Source: Pedobacter sp. Hv1 (GTDB lineage: Bacteria > Bacteroidota > Bacteroidia > Sphingobacteriales > Sphingobacteriaceae). From it: a DNA stretch of 64,000 bases. Shown here one piece after another: positions 17,332 through 26,006 of the stretch. Location of the stretch: assembly GCF_001412215.1 (NCBI RefSeq), contig NZ_LLWP01000001.1, positions 1-64,000 on the forward strand. The letters are read 5' to 3'. The notes under the pieces were generated by a model. It searched no databases and was not told the DNA's origin. It saw nothing but the letters and a program-made list of their open reading frames with translations. The translations under genes were made by a program, and so were the position numbers. Positions within the stretch are counted from its first letter, which is position 1; every line of letters begins with the position of its first letter.

Positions 17332-18168
17332 TCAATTTTTTATCACCCAGGCAAGTAAACGCTGCTCGAGCAGTATATTTTGATAAAATCTATGGGGCGA
17401 CATACCAGAACGTCGTTTAAAGTCTTTGATAAAATGCGCCTGATCATAGAACATCGCCTTATAGCTTAGCTCAGTAAAGTTCATAAAATCTTGTTCCAAC
17501 AATAATTTAAGCGTATTTCTAAACCGCACCGTCTGAATAAAATCTTTCGGGCTTTGTCCTATATCTGCTTTAAAAGAACGGTACTGTGTTGATTCATTAA
17601 TTTTTAGGGAACGAGACAGTTCATAAACAGAGATATTTCCTTTGGTCTTGTAAATACAATCCAGCGCAGATTGTGTTCTATAGTCAATGTCAGTTGTCTT
17701 TAACCTTTCCATTAAAAAAGCCTCCATTAAATCCGATCTTCGTTGAGGATCATTGTGCTCAAACAATTCTTCAAGCATAAAAGTCTGATCTCCAAAAATA
17801 CACTCAAAAACCGCTGATTCGTTAAGCAGTTCTGCATATGGCACTTTAGTAAATGCCCTTAATCCGGCCGGATGAAACAAAATACAGACCTGATCAAGCG
17901 TGTGATTGACATCAACTTTAAAAGGCTGCTCATGAAAACCGAACAAACGGCTCGAAAATGTATGTTGACTGGTAGTTATCGTGCAGTGATTTTCGTTCTT
18001 ATTCCGTTTATAGTCGACCTTATTATTCTTATATATGGTTAGGCAAAGGTTGGTATTCGGAAAAGTTTGGTAAGAAAACTGCTCCTGAGCATGATGATTA
18101 AAAAAAATAAAATATTGAATATAAGGCTTCAATACCGAATGCCGAACAGGGACAATTATTGTATGCAT
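17332..18168 (-). CDS. AraC-family transcriptional regulator with DUF6597-type N-terminus
   Basis: This 278-residue regulator has an N-terminal domain (about 1-130, HSVLKPYIQYFIFFNHH, HPAGLRAF) of the kind found in AraC proteins with DUF6597. The C-terminal AraC helix-turn-helix (about 170-270) includes LSRSLKINESTQYRSFKADIG and YDQAHFIKDFKRRSGMSPHRFYQN. It is divergent from the S41 protease gene, with 185 bases between them, a plausible target. Confidence 0.93.
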   Translation of the reverse strand: MHTIIVPVRHSVLKPYIQYFIFFNHHAQEQFSYQTFPNTNLCLTIYKNNKVDYKRNKNENHCTITTSQHTFSSRLFGFHEQPFKVDVNHTLDQVCILFHPAGLRAFTKVPYAELLNESAVFECIFGDQTFMLEELFEHNDPQRRSDLMEAFLMERLKTTDIDYRTQSALDCIYKTKGNISVYELSRSLKINESTQYRSFKADIGQSPKDFIQTVRFRNTLKLLLEQDFMNFTELSYKAMFYDQAHFIKDFKRRSGMSPHRFYQNILLEQRLLAWVIKN

Positions 18169-18307
18169 AGATGGGTCTTAACTACTGATCAAACTTAGCT
18201 TATTCTTTTACGTTATTAAAGAGACATGCGAAATATCAATATGTTGCAATAGATAGCTCATTTGATGTATTTTTTAGATCGTAATACTGCACGATTTTTA
18301 CAATTTT

Positions 18308-18316
18308 TAATCTTTG
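18308..18316 (+). promoter_or_regulatory. Candidate -7 element for the S41 peptidase gene
   Basis: TAATCTTTG, 38 bases before the ATG at 18,354, is one base longer in the spacer than TAnnTTTG. No clear -33 TTTG at the right distance was seen, so this is weak. Confidence 0.25.
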
Positions 18317-18353
18317 TAAATGTCTTTCTTTGTCGCACATTATTAAAATAGAC

Positions 18354-19781
18354 ATGAAAATCAGAATACTTCTTACGCTATCAATAATTGCGCTAACCAA
18401 TATAGTTTATGCCCAAAGTACCTGCGAATGTAGCGTGGCCTTGGATCGGTTAATTAAAAAAATTGAAACCGAATATCCCGGATTTGAAGAAAAAACCAAG
18501 GACAAAATTTTATATGATAGTTTCAAGCAACAACTTACGGCACAAGCTGCAAATACAAATAAGACAAACTGCTTTGACCTTTTAAAAAAATATACCTCTT
18601 TTTTCAGAGATGGCCATATCTGGATATACCCCGCAACCTCAATAAATACAACTGGTGCAGGCAGTACAGATTTGTTTACTATCGATATTGAAAAATTTAA
18701 GGTGGGGCTAAAAACCACAAATGTTCCATTAGAAGGAATTTGGAAGAACAAGTTTGAATGGACTGGAGGCACAGGCTATGAAATCGGAATGACTAAAAAT
18801 AGTGATGGTGTACAGGTGGGTTTTGTGATCAGCTCTACCTCTGCTTTCTGGAAACCTAACGAAACAAAATTCAGGTTATATCCTAACGGAAAGTACGAGT
18901 TTTACACCTTCGACAAAACGTTAAAGACCGGAAATTATGAAATTTACGACAACAGCATCATCTACTTTAAAGAGGCAAGAGCTGCTTTTATAAAAGAATT
19001 ACCTCAATCGGGTTTAACACCAGAAAAAGTAAGAACAAAAATAGGCGAGTTTTATGGATTTGGCGTCAAAAAACTCAGCAATCAAACAACGCTAATCACC
19101 CTTCCCTCTTTTGATTACCCTTTCGTTAACATCATCCAAGATATGGTAGCAAACAATCGCTCCTTAATAGAGGGGAGCAAAAATCTGATCATCGATATCA
19201 GGGGAAACTCAGGAGGAACAGATAATGCCTATGAATTACTTTTTCCCTACATCATCACCAATCCAATTAGGAATATGGGAGTTGAATATTTGGCTACCCA
19301 AACTTTGGTAAATGGTTTGGAAAGTTATATCAAAACAGTACAAAACAACAAAGAAAAGCAAGAAGAAATAGAAACAATTAAGCGGTGGATCGGACTTTAT
19401 GAAAAAAATATGGGCAAGTTCGTCAATCTTAAGAACAGTGTTTTTTCTATACAAAAGGTAGATCCCGCAAAAAGAAGTCCTAACCATGTGGTGATTTTGA
19501 CTGATAAAAGGGTTGGAAGCGCTGCCGAAAGTTTTGTAATGAAGGCTAAACAAAGTAAAAAAGTGAAAATATTGGGCACGGTAACTTCAGGAGGACTGGA
19601 TTATGCGGCAGCCCGTATGTTCGATTTTGGTTGCCCTGAATACCTATTGCAATTACCTACCTACCGCTCGTTAAGATTGCCAGATTATCCGATTGACAAT
19701 ATTGGTATACAACCAGATCTTTATGTAGACAAGAGCATCAAAGACTGGATAAAGTTTGCCTTAAACTATTTGGAATATTGA
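18354..19781 (+). CDS. Exported S41-family peptidase
   Basis: This 475-residue protein has a signal peptide (KIRILLTLSIIALTN, cleavage after VYAQ). The frame extends 8 codons upstream to a TTG, but the ATG at 18,354 starts cleanly at the signal. The C-terminal half is the tail-specific protease fold: LIIDIRGNSGGTDNAYELL, then VVILTDKRVGSAAESFVMKAKQ with the catalytic Ser in GSAAE, and GTVTSGGLDYA. The N-terminal half holds a helical region with paired cysteines (TCEC) and a beta domain, and no clear PDZ was seen. It probably cleaves proteins or peptides in the periplasm. Confidence 0.9.
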   Translation: MKIRILLTLSIIALTNIVYAQSTCECSVALDRLIKKIETEYPGFEEKTKDKILYDSFKQQLTAQAANTNKTNCFDLLKKYTSFFRDGHIWIYPATSINTTGAGSTDLFTIDIEKFKVGLKTTNVPLEGIWKNKFEWTGGTGYEIGMTKNSDGVQVGFVISSTSAFWKPNETKFRLYPNGKYEFYTFDKTLKTGNYEIYDNSIIYFKEARAAFIKELPQSGLTPEKVRTKIGEFYGFGVKKLSNQTTLITLPSFDYPFVNIIQDMVANNRSLIEGSKNLIIDIRGNSGGTDNAYELLFPYIITNPIRNMGVEYLATQTLVNGLESYIKTVQNNKEKQEEIETIKRWIGLYEKNMGKFVNLKNSVFSIQKVDPAKRSPNHVVILTDKRVGSAAESFVMKAKQSKKVKILGTVTSGGLDYAAARMFDFGCPEYLLQLPTYRSLRLPDYPIDNIGIQPDLYVDKSIKDWIKFALNYLEY

Positions 19782-19802
19782 GGGAAATGCATTTGGTTAT
19801 AA

Positions 19803-19830
19803 AAAAGCAGCTCTTTTCAGAACTGCTTTT
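19803..19830 (+). terminator. Intrinsic terminator, repeat family copy 1
   Basis: AAAAGCAG and CTGCTTTT form an 8-bp stem with a 12-base loop, 22 bases after the S41 peptidase stop. The same hairpin occurs at 20,732-20,759 and 27,306-27,332. With A and T tracts on either side it can act in both directions. Confidence 0.7.
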
Positions 19831-20004
19831 AAAACTAATGGTCAGTGACGGTGCGTAACTCGAACCATTTTATGCACTAATTAATTGAAATAGGCCGTTT
19901 TTCGAAAAAAAATTATAAGAAATTATAAAAAGTAAAATGCCCAAAAAACATATTATCATCATATTAAGAGCATTTTTTTATTATTTTAACCGATATAAAA
20001 AACT

Positions 20005-20658
20005 ATGATGGATAAACCGACTTTTAATGCCCCTCACAATTGTATTTGCGCATATGAAAATATGCCTATCCTTGAGTTTTATAGGGGTTACTTTGACGCT
20101 GTTTACATTATACTACATCCTTTTTACAAATTAGACAAGGATAATAAAATTACCCAAGTAATGGCATGGAAAGACTTTCAATCACTTGCCGGATTTAAAA
20201 ATATTAACCAATTGGATATAGCGCTAAGAACTTATATAGGGGGATTACGTACAGAATATAAAAACAAGAAAGATGCTGATATCTTAGAGCAGGCCTCTAA
20301 CTTACACGATTTGTGGATTCCTTCAGAAGGCAATTTTCAAGATACACTTGATAAAGAAATGCTCAAAAGTTTACAGGAACAAGGACACCAATACATGTAC
20401 ATTGGGGATGAATGGGGCTTTGAACGTAAACTCTGTTATATTCAAGATGCGTTAGAGGGTAAAGCCGATATGCTCTTAACCTGGGGACCAGAAAAGAATT
20501 GGTATACTTCTCACAATGAAATTCTATATACTACACATTGGGATAGCCACTTTACCTTGTTGTGCTCTAACAAAAATACAGTTGAAAATATCTTGGCTAA
20601 GCATCCCTTTGAAGGGTTTTACTGTGATGAAAAAACTGATATATATTGGAGCACCTAA
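20005..20658 (+). CDS. Conserved hypothetical protein, DUF2711-like
   Basis: This 217-residue soluble protein has no signal peptide. Features such as YIILHPFYKL, LWIPSEGNFQDTLDKEMLKSL, YIGDEWGFERKL, THWDSHFTLLC and FEGFYCDEKTDIYWS agree with what I recall of the DUF2711 family, known mainly from Firmicutes and of unknown function. It stands alone between two copies of the terminator repeat. The family name is from memory and should be treated as probable. Confidence 0.75.
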   Translation: MMDKPTFNAPHNCICAYENMPILEFYRGYFDAVYIILHPFYKLDKDNKITQVMAWKDFQSLAGFKNINQLDIALRTYIGGLRTEYKNKKDADILEQASNLHDLWIPSEGNFQDTLDKEMLKSLQEQGHQYMYIGDEWGFERKLCYIQDALEGKADMLLTWGPEKNWYTSHNEILYTTHWDSHFTLLCSNKNTVENILAKHPFEGFYCDEKTDIYWST

Positions 20659-20670
20659 TAATAAACCCCA

Positions 20671-20695
20671 CCTAGCAAAAGCGCCCCCCTTGTAG
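20671..20695. repeat. Degenerate REP-like repeat, copy 2
   Basis: CCTAGCAAAAGCG...CTTGTAGGATCA keeps the flanks of the 26-base repeat seen at 7725 and 27,241, but the palindromic core is damaged. As at 27,241, it is followed within about 60 bases by the GCAG/CTGC terminator. Confidence 0.35.
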
Positions 20696-20731
20696 GATCA
20701 TTGAAATATTAATAAAAACAGTTTAAACAAA

Positions 20732-20759
20732 AAAAGCAGCTCTTTTTAGAACTGCTTTT
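20732..20759. terminator. Bidirectional intrinsic terminator, repeat family copy 2
   Basis: AAAAGCAG (20732-20739) pairs with CTGCTTTT (20752-20759), with A-rich and T-rich flanks. It lies between the convergent DUF2711-like and serine hydrolase genes and can end both transcripts. The following 60 bases also resemble those after copy 1. Confidence 0.7.
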
Positions 20760-20850
20760 AAAACTTGATATCAGTAACTTGGCAGAACTCGCATCATTTT
20801 ACTAAAAATTCAATAGAAATGTGTATCTTAAAGAATAGACGAACCATCAA

Positions 20851-22332
20851 CTACTTCGTTTTTTTAAATTTTTCATTTCTTGAACCGCGATGATATTCCA
20901 GTTCAATAACTTTGCCTTCTGCATCCTTTACAAAGGTAATCCCAACAGGAAATTCTCTCGAAAAGAAATCATTTTCAGCACCAGCGTACAGTTCAAATCC
21001 ATCCCAACCTGGCTCTGAATAAAAAAATCGTCCATTCACTAGGCTAATTTTGATATAAAATTTATCATCAGCCTTACGCTTATATTCACCCACATAGTTT
21101 GCTAAGATGGTTTGTGGGACAGTAATGATCTTTGGCCTTTGTAGTGGATTGTAAAAATCTTTCCAGTCATAAACAGTTGCAACACTATTTATGATTTCTT
21201 CTGTAATGGCTCCATTATCGCTATTTACCATCACAACTACGCCATTTCCCCCTTCCATACTGCCATAATACTGGCTAACAAATCCTTCATCAGCCCCAGT
21301 GTGTTGGAAGAAAGTTTGTTCGCCTCTTTTAGTCAGGAATACACCCAACGCTGAAGATTTGTCAACGTATGGGGTGAGCCTTAATTTAGTCATTTCTTGC
21401 GAAAGCACTTTGCTCGATTTCCCCTGTAATGCCAACTGCGTTTCTATAATGTAGTAAGCCAGATCTGTTGGGTTGGTCCATAATCCCGCAGCGGCTTGTT
21501 CCGGATAAATATGATATTTCCCCTTTACAGCTTTTCCATCATTGTAATATCCAGCTGCCAAAAATTTTTGTTTATCCCTAGATGGAGGCTGGGTATAAAA
21601 GCTATTTTTCATCCCCATGGGTTTTAGTACATTTTCCCACATAAATGCATCATAAGGTTTTTTGGTAATGTCTTGTACAATCAATTGAGCAATGGTAGTT
21701 CCGCCACCTGAGTATTGATATTTCAATCCGGGTTCAAATACCGAACGAACAGCGCCCGTATTTGCAGGTCTTTCGCCATTCAATATTTGTACCAGTGTAG
21801 GAATGGTATCTCCTTTTTCATACCCCGGAAAACCATGCACACTTAAACCCGCAGTATGGCTAAGCAGGTTGGCAAGAGTTATTTTCTTGTTTTTTGCTAA
21901 TGAATCATAAGGAAACTTCCATGTGGTTAAATAATCATTCACATCAGCATGGAGATTTAGTTTCTTATCCTGCACCAGCTTTAAAACACCAACACCATTC
22001 AAAGATTTACTGATTGAACCTGCTTGAAATAAGGTCCCTGTGCCAACACGACGTTGTTCAACACTATCAGCCCAGCCATAACCTCTTGCCCATTCTATTT
22101 GATAATCTTTAATGACAGCAATAGTAACACCCTTGACATGATAAAAATTCATTCTTTCTTTCAGGGTAGGATTAGGTACCCCATCAATGTGGATTTGAAG
22201 ACCGAGGTTATTTTCTACTGCTTTTATCTTCAACTCTATTTCAGGAGTATATTTCTTGTTTTGAGCGTAAAGTTTTGCGAATAATCCTTGACAAAGGAAA
22301 ATGAGGAACAAGGTGTACAGATATTTCATCAT
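20851..22332 (-). CDS. Exported serine hydrolase (beta-lactamase fold)
   Basis: This 493-residue protein has a signal peptide (YLYTLFLIFLCQGLFAKLYAQ). Its beta-lactamase/PBP4*-type catalytic domain has SxxK as SISK (106-109), YSGGG near 207 in place of the usual YxN, and HTGADEGF near 345. The C-terminal 100 residues form a separate beta-barrel-like domain (VGEYKRKADDKFYIKI...FYSEPGWDGFELYAG), common in esterase-type family members. The YSG replacement is typical of many peptide or ester hydrolases of this fold. It is divergent from the AraC gene at 22,630. Confidence 0.9.
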   Translation of the reverse strand: MMKYLYTLFLIFLCQGLFAKLYAQNKKYTPEIELKIKAVENNLGLQIHIDGVPNPTLKERMNFYHVKGVTIAVIKDYQIEWARGYGWADSVEQRRVGTGTLFQAGSISKSLNGVGVLKLVQDKKLNLHADVNDYLTTWKFPYDSLAKNKKITLANLLSHTAGLSVHGFPGYEKGDTIPTLVQILNGERPANTGAVRSVFEPGLKYQYSGGGTTIAQLIVQDITKKPYDAFMWENVLKPMGMKNSFYTQPPSRDKQKFLAAGYYNDGKAVKGKYHIYPEQAAAGLWTNPTDLAYYIIETQLALQGKSSKVLSQEMTKLRLTPYVDKSSALGVFLTKRGEQTFFQHTGADEGFVSQYYGSMEGGNGVVVMVNSDNGAITEEIINSVATVYDWKDFYNPLQRPKIITVPQTILANYVGEYKRKADDKFYIKISLVNGRFFYSEPGWDGFELYAGAENDFFSREFPVGITFVKDAEGKVIELEYHRGSRNEKFKKTK

Positions 22333-22604
22333 GAGTTTAATTGATTGATATAAAGATTAAAAAGGATTGTGATTGATCGGAGCAAACTTATGCCCTATTC
22401 CGGTCGATACAGTGTAAAAAGTTGTAAATAAAAATGTAAACTTTGTAAATAAAATATGGGGTTGATGCATGTTAGCGAAAATGCCCACTCAAGGAAATGC
22501 AAGTGCGATGCAAGTTGCTATTGCGCTCTTTTATCTAGGTAATCTGAATAGCATTCGTAGGTTGTAACTCTAGATCGTGAACTTAACATCAACACTAATA
22601 TCAC

Positions 22605-22612
22605 TATATTTG
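22605..22612 (+). promoter_or_regulatory. -7 promoter element of the AraC-type gene at 22,630
   Basis: TATATTTG matches the Bacteroidota TAnnTTTG consensus. It lies only 17 bases before the ATG, so the mRNA would have a very short leader. Nearby at about 22,420-22,460 TTGTAAATAAAA is repeated twice in direct orientation, a possible regulator site for either divergent gene. Confidence 0.4.
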
Positions 22613-22629
22613 ATGAAGCTCAACAACAG

Positions 22630-23484
22630 ATGATCAGCGAACACCAACAATACGACTTATTTGGCAAGACACTATTAGAAGTTTTGGTTTTAAAGCCGCC
22701 TTTTACCTACCAGATGCCTGCCGCAGAAAATGCCTGTTTTCATTATATGCTAGAAAATGAAATGCAGTATAAAATTGATGAGAAGCAGGTAAATGTTGGT
22801 CAAAAAGAATCGGTATTGCTCAATTGCAGAACGGTTGGCAACAACATGAGCAGTATCAGTTCTGCCAGCCAAAACAAGTTGATCATTGTACATTTCCATC
22901 CTGATATTTTAAAAAAAATATACGATAGAGAGTTGCCTAAGCTTTTGCAACAGCCAAAAAATGCTGTATCGAACAAAACCAGCGAAAGAATTAACAATGA
23001 CTTTTTAATTCAGAAATACATAGAAGGATTGTTGTTTTATTTCGAAAATCCCCTGTTGGTGAATGAAGATATCCTGGTGCTGAAATTAAAGGAGATTATC
23101 ATTTTACTTTCGCAGACTAAAAATGCCGAAGCAGTTCAAATGATTTTGGCGCAGTTGTTCTCCCCTACCATTTATTCTTTCAAACAAATTATTGAGGCTA
23201 ATCTGTTCTCAGCCATCACGCTTAATGAACTGGCCGATTATTGCAACCTGAGTTTATCATCCTTTAAACGAGAGTTTGCCAAACACTACAATGATACGCC
23301 TGCCAACTACATTAAAAGCAAGCGACTAGAAAAAGCGGCTGAACTCTTAATGGTTTCCAATATGCGGATTACGGATATTGCCTTTGAATGTGGCTTTAAC
23401 GAATTGGCTAATTTTACTAAGAGTTTTCATGATAAATTTGGCATTACCCCCAGCAATTACAGGTTGAACCAAATTGCCAAATAA
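22630..23484 (+). CDS. AraC-family transcriptional regulator
   Basis: This 284-residue regulator has a cupin-like N-terminus (about 20-100) followed by a helical linker. The C-terminal AraC helix-turn-helix (about 185-280) contains LNELADYCNLSLSSFKREFAKHY and ITDIAFECGFNELANFTKSFHDKFGITPSNYR. It lies 85 bases upstream of the OsmC gene on the same strand and divergent from a serine hydrolase. The OsmC gene and the membrane protein after it are the likeliest targets. Confidence 0.94.
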   Translation: MISEHQQYDLFGKTLLEVLVLKPPFTYQMPAAENACFHYMLENEMQYKIDEKQVNVGQKESVLLNCRTVGNNMSSISSASQNKLIIVHFHPDILKKIYDRELPKLLQQPKNAVSNKTSERINNDFLIQKYIEGLLFYFENPLLVNEDILVLKLKEIIILLSQTKNAEAVQMILAQLFSPTIYSFKQIIEANLFSAITLNELADYCNLSLSSFKREFAKHYNDTPANYIKSKRLEKAAELLMVSNMRITDIAFECGFNELANFTKSFHDKFGITPSNYRLNQIAK

Positions 23485-23569
23485 TTGAACCAAATCGCAA
23501 AAAGCTTTTTTGTTTTCTACCCCATATTTGCATTGTCAATAACGACAAAACATTTAAAAAATAGAAAAC

Positions 23570-23986
23570 ATGAAACGTACAGCAAAAGCACATTGGTCTG
23601 GTAACCTAAAAGAAGGTAAAGGCGACATCACTACACAAAGTGGAATTTTAAACCACACCAATTATAGTTTTAAAACTCGTTTTGTAGGCGAAGAAACAGG
23701 AACCAATCCAGAAGAATTATTAGCAGCCGCACATGCGGGATGTTTTACCATGGCGGTAAGTGCAGCCCTAACCGAGAAGGGATTAACTGCACAAGCTTTA
23801 GACACAGAAGCAACAGTACAAATGGAAGGTTTGTCTATCACCAGCGTACATCTTTACATCACTGGTCAGGTAGATGGTTTAAGTGCTGCAGACTTTGAAT
23901 CGATTACCAAAGATGCCGAAAAAAATTGCTTGATCTCTAAAGTATTGAGTATTCCAATCAACTCTGAAGCATATCTTTTGGTTTAA
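23570..23986 (+). CDS. OsmC-family peroxiredoxin
   Basis: This 138-residue protein has the full OsmC/Ohr signature: ETGTNPEELLAAAHAGCFTMAVS with the peroxidatic Cys (about residue 60), and the second Cys in KNCLISKVL (about 125). Such enzymes reduce organic hydroperoxides with dithiol donors in the cytoplasm. The length fits the OsmC subgroup. It is followed after 16 bases by a small membrane protein, so the two form an operon downstream of an AraC gene. Confidence 0.95.
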   Translation: MKRTAKAHWSGNLKEGKGDITTQSGILNHTNYSFKTRFVGEETGTNPEELLAAAHAGCFTMAVSAALTEKGLTAQALDTEATVQMEGLSITSVHLYITGQVDGLSAADFESITKDAEKNCLISKVLSIPINSEAYLLV

Positions 23987-24002
23987 TTAAAAGAGAGCAA
24001 TC

Positions 24003-24497
24003 ATGGGATTATTATCATTAGGAATATTTCATACCATTATAGGAGTAACGGCCATTGTTGCCGCAATCATCTCCTACATTAAATACGGAAAAATCAATTT
24101 AGCAGAAACATCAGGCAAAATATATGCTTATAGCACCATCATCACTTCATTAACTGCGCTAGGCATTTCAAAACACGGCGGTTTTAATATAGGCCATGTG
24201 TTCTCCATATTTATCCTGATTTTGGTTGTCGGAGCTTATTTCCTTTTCAGCCGCAAACAAGGCAATAACCGCAACCGATATATAGAGAATTTCCTACTCT
24301 CCTTCAGTTTTTTTCTATCGTGGGTACCTACTATTAACGAAACCTTTACCCGTGTGCCACTTGGGCAACCCTTAGCAAAAGGCCCTACTGATCCAATTAT
24401 TGGTCAAACGTTATTGGTACTATTGGTTTTATTTATTGCAGGTTCAATTTTACAATTTTCGAAGCAAAGGAAAATAAACAGAACGGTTAACCTTTAA
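24003..24497 (+). CDS. Small multi-pass membrane protein of unknown function
   Basis: This 164-residue protein has four or five hydrophobic segments: about 5-27, 42-58, 64-83, 92-110 and 133-153. Charged loops (KYGKINLAETSGKIYAY, SRKQGNNRNRY) lie between them. The histidines and the KHGGFNIGH loop recall DUF2306-like membrane proteins, but I could not settle a family. It is transcribed with the OsmC gene and ends before a clear terminator. Confidence 0.75.
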   Translation: MGLLSLGIFHTIIGVTAIVAAIISYIKYGKINLAETSGKIYAYSTIITSLTALGISKHGGFNIGHVFSIFILILVVGAYFLFSRKQGNNRNRYIENFLLSFSFFLSWVPTINETFTRVPLGQPLAKGPTDPIIGQTLLVLLVLFIAGSILQFSKQRKINRTVNL

Positions 24498-24525
24498 AAC
24501 TTCTCCCAAAAGAAATTTAGCATCT

Positions 24526-24560
24526 AAATTCCTGTTCAAATAAGTGGGCAGGAATTTTTT
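24526..24560 (+). terminator. Rho-independent terminator of the OsmC operon
   Basis: AAATTCCTG (24526-24534) pairs perfectly with CAGGAATTT (24549-24557), followed by a T run. It lies 28 bases past the membrane-protein stop. Confidence 0.85.
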
Positions 24561-24678
24561 GATTTTTAATATTCATACTTCATAGCTTTTCTATGTATAA
24601 ATATAGTCTATAAATCTTTCGAAATGAACCTTTTAAAATTGACAAAAGCCCTATTGATTTAGCCCACGATTTCCATTG

Positions 24679-24768
24679 CTAACGACCTTCATTAGTCAAA
24701 CCATAACGTTCATCATTCATTTTGCGACGTTCGTGTATTTTATCTTCCATCTTTGTTGTTTTTTTCAT
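24679..24768 (-). CDS. Possible 29-residue peptide or coding remnant
   Basis: An ATG at 24,768 opens a short, highly charged frame (MKKTTKMEDKIHERRKMNDE, then RYGLTNEGR) ending at TAG. The composition is protein-like and unlike the surrounding AT-rich sequence. It could be a true small protein or the start of a lost gene. The remainder of 24,561-24,971 shows no supportable gene; a long plus-strand frame there is low in protein character. Confidence 0.3.
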   Translation of the reverse strand: MKKTTKMEDKIHERRKMNDERYGLTNEGR

Positions 24769-24971
24769 TGCTTTATCCAATCAAATGTATTCCCGAACGT
24801 GAAACAAACAAAGAATGGGTTATTTTATTTCGAAATCTCAGACTGTTGTCAACATCCCTTGGAGGTCGTCCTATGTTTTTTTGGCACTAGCAGAAAGTCT
24901 GTTCACCAAGTCGATCGCTTGGCATGCCTGAAAATGGTTCAAACATACCTCTATTAAATAAATTTCTACAT

Positions 24972-25949
24972 ATGATTTACTTCTATAATACAAGATTAAA
25001 AAAGGCAGTTGTTTTAATCCTGTTTCTTTTCCTTCAATCAACATATTCAATTGCCCAAAGCAAAAGCTATAGCGAATGGTATTTACAAAGAAATGATGTC
25101 GATATCTTTGTTAAAGAAATGGGTACCGGTAAGGACACGGTAATAGTCGTTCATGGTGGGTTTGGAGCAAATCATGATTATATGATTGATGCAATAAATG
25201 GTTTAGGTAATAAGTTTCACTTCGTTTTTTATGATCAAAGAGGATCCCTGTTATCGGCCACAAAAAAAGAAAACCTAACTTTTCAAAAAAATGTGGATGA
25301 TCTGTATGCACTAGTTAAAGCATTGAAATTACAAAAGGTCAAACTTTTTTGCCATTCTATGGGTACGCTCGTAGGAATGGAATTTCTCAAACAACATCCT
25401 GACCTGGTGTCAAATCTAGTGCTTGCAGGAGCGGTACTACCAAAGTCTGACAGTTTGAAGAGCATATTCTCCGAAAGACATCAAAGGCAAATAGAATTTC
25501 TTATGAAGAGAAAAGAAGTGACAGATTTGATACAGCAATACAAAAACAAGGGGATTGATAGCCTTAAGTCTATTGAAGATATAGATCGTTCTCAATTATC
25601 TCATAAAGATTTAACCACATACTGGAGAGTCAACTTCGCTGCAGCCAATATTTATGACATGAGTAAGGTAGACCTGCTAAAAGGTGGAAGGGCTTATTAC
25701 AAACAAATTGCCGCTGTAATGACTGAAACAGTAAATTGGAAATATGACTATAGGGTTTTGTTGGATAACAAGACAACAATTATTAATGGACAATTTGACT
25801 TTTTTGACTTCAACGGGGAGACTTTTAAAAAACTATTGGAAGACCATAAGAATATCGAGTTTTACGTTATCCCAAATGCTGGACACAATAGCTGGATCGA
25901 TAATCCCTCATTGTTTAAAAAACTACTATTAAAAGGCCTTAAGAGGTAA
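24972..25949 (+). CDS. Exported alpha/beta hydrolase
   Basis: This 325-residue protein has a signal peptide (AVVLILFLFLQSTYSIAQ, ending near residue 29). The ATG at 24,972 is chosen because it starts at the basic n-region; the frame is open 16 codons further. The alpha/beta-hydrolase elements are the oxyanion loop HGGFG (61-65), YDQRGS (about 87-92), nucleophile elbow CHSMG with Ser129, an acid in NGQFDFFD, and the His in PNAGHNSW. The order suggests a prolyl-iminopeptidase-like or esterase subgroup. It stands alone and is convergent with the serine hydrolase at 26,007. Confidence 0.88.
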   Translation: MIYFYNTRLKKAVVLILFLFLQSTYSIAQSKSYSEWYLQRNDVDIFVKEMGTGKDTVIVVHGGFGANHDYMIDAINGLGNKFHFVFYDQRGSLLSATKKENLTFQKNVDDLYALVKALKLQKVKLFCHSMGTLVGMEFLKQHPDLVSNLVLAGAVLPKSDSLKSIFSERHQRQIEFLMKRKEVTDLIQQYKNKGIDSLKSIEDIDRSQLSHKDLTTYWRVNFAAANIYDMSKVDLLKGGRAYYKQIAAVMTETVNWKYDYRVLLDNKTTIINGQFDFFDFNGETFKKLLEDHKNIEFYVIPNAGHNSWIDNPSLFKKLLLKGLKR

Positions 25950-26006
25950 ATAATAAATGTGAGTTTGAATTGATTTAACCATAATCCTAAACGTCACAAT
26001 CTTTTA

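Noticed and set aside
24676..24957. Plus-strand 93-codon open frame rich in Phe, Cys and His
   Set aside because: The composition is that of AT-rich non-coding DNA, there is no recognisable domain, and the more protein-like frame lies on the other strand.
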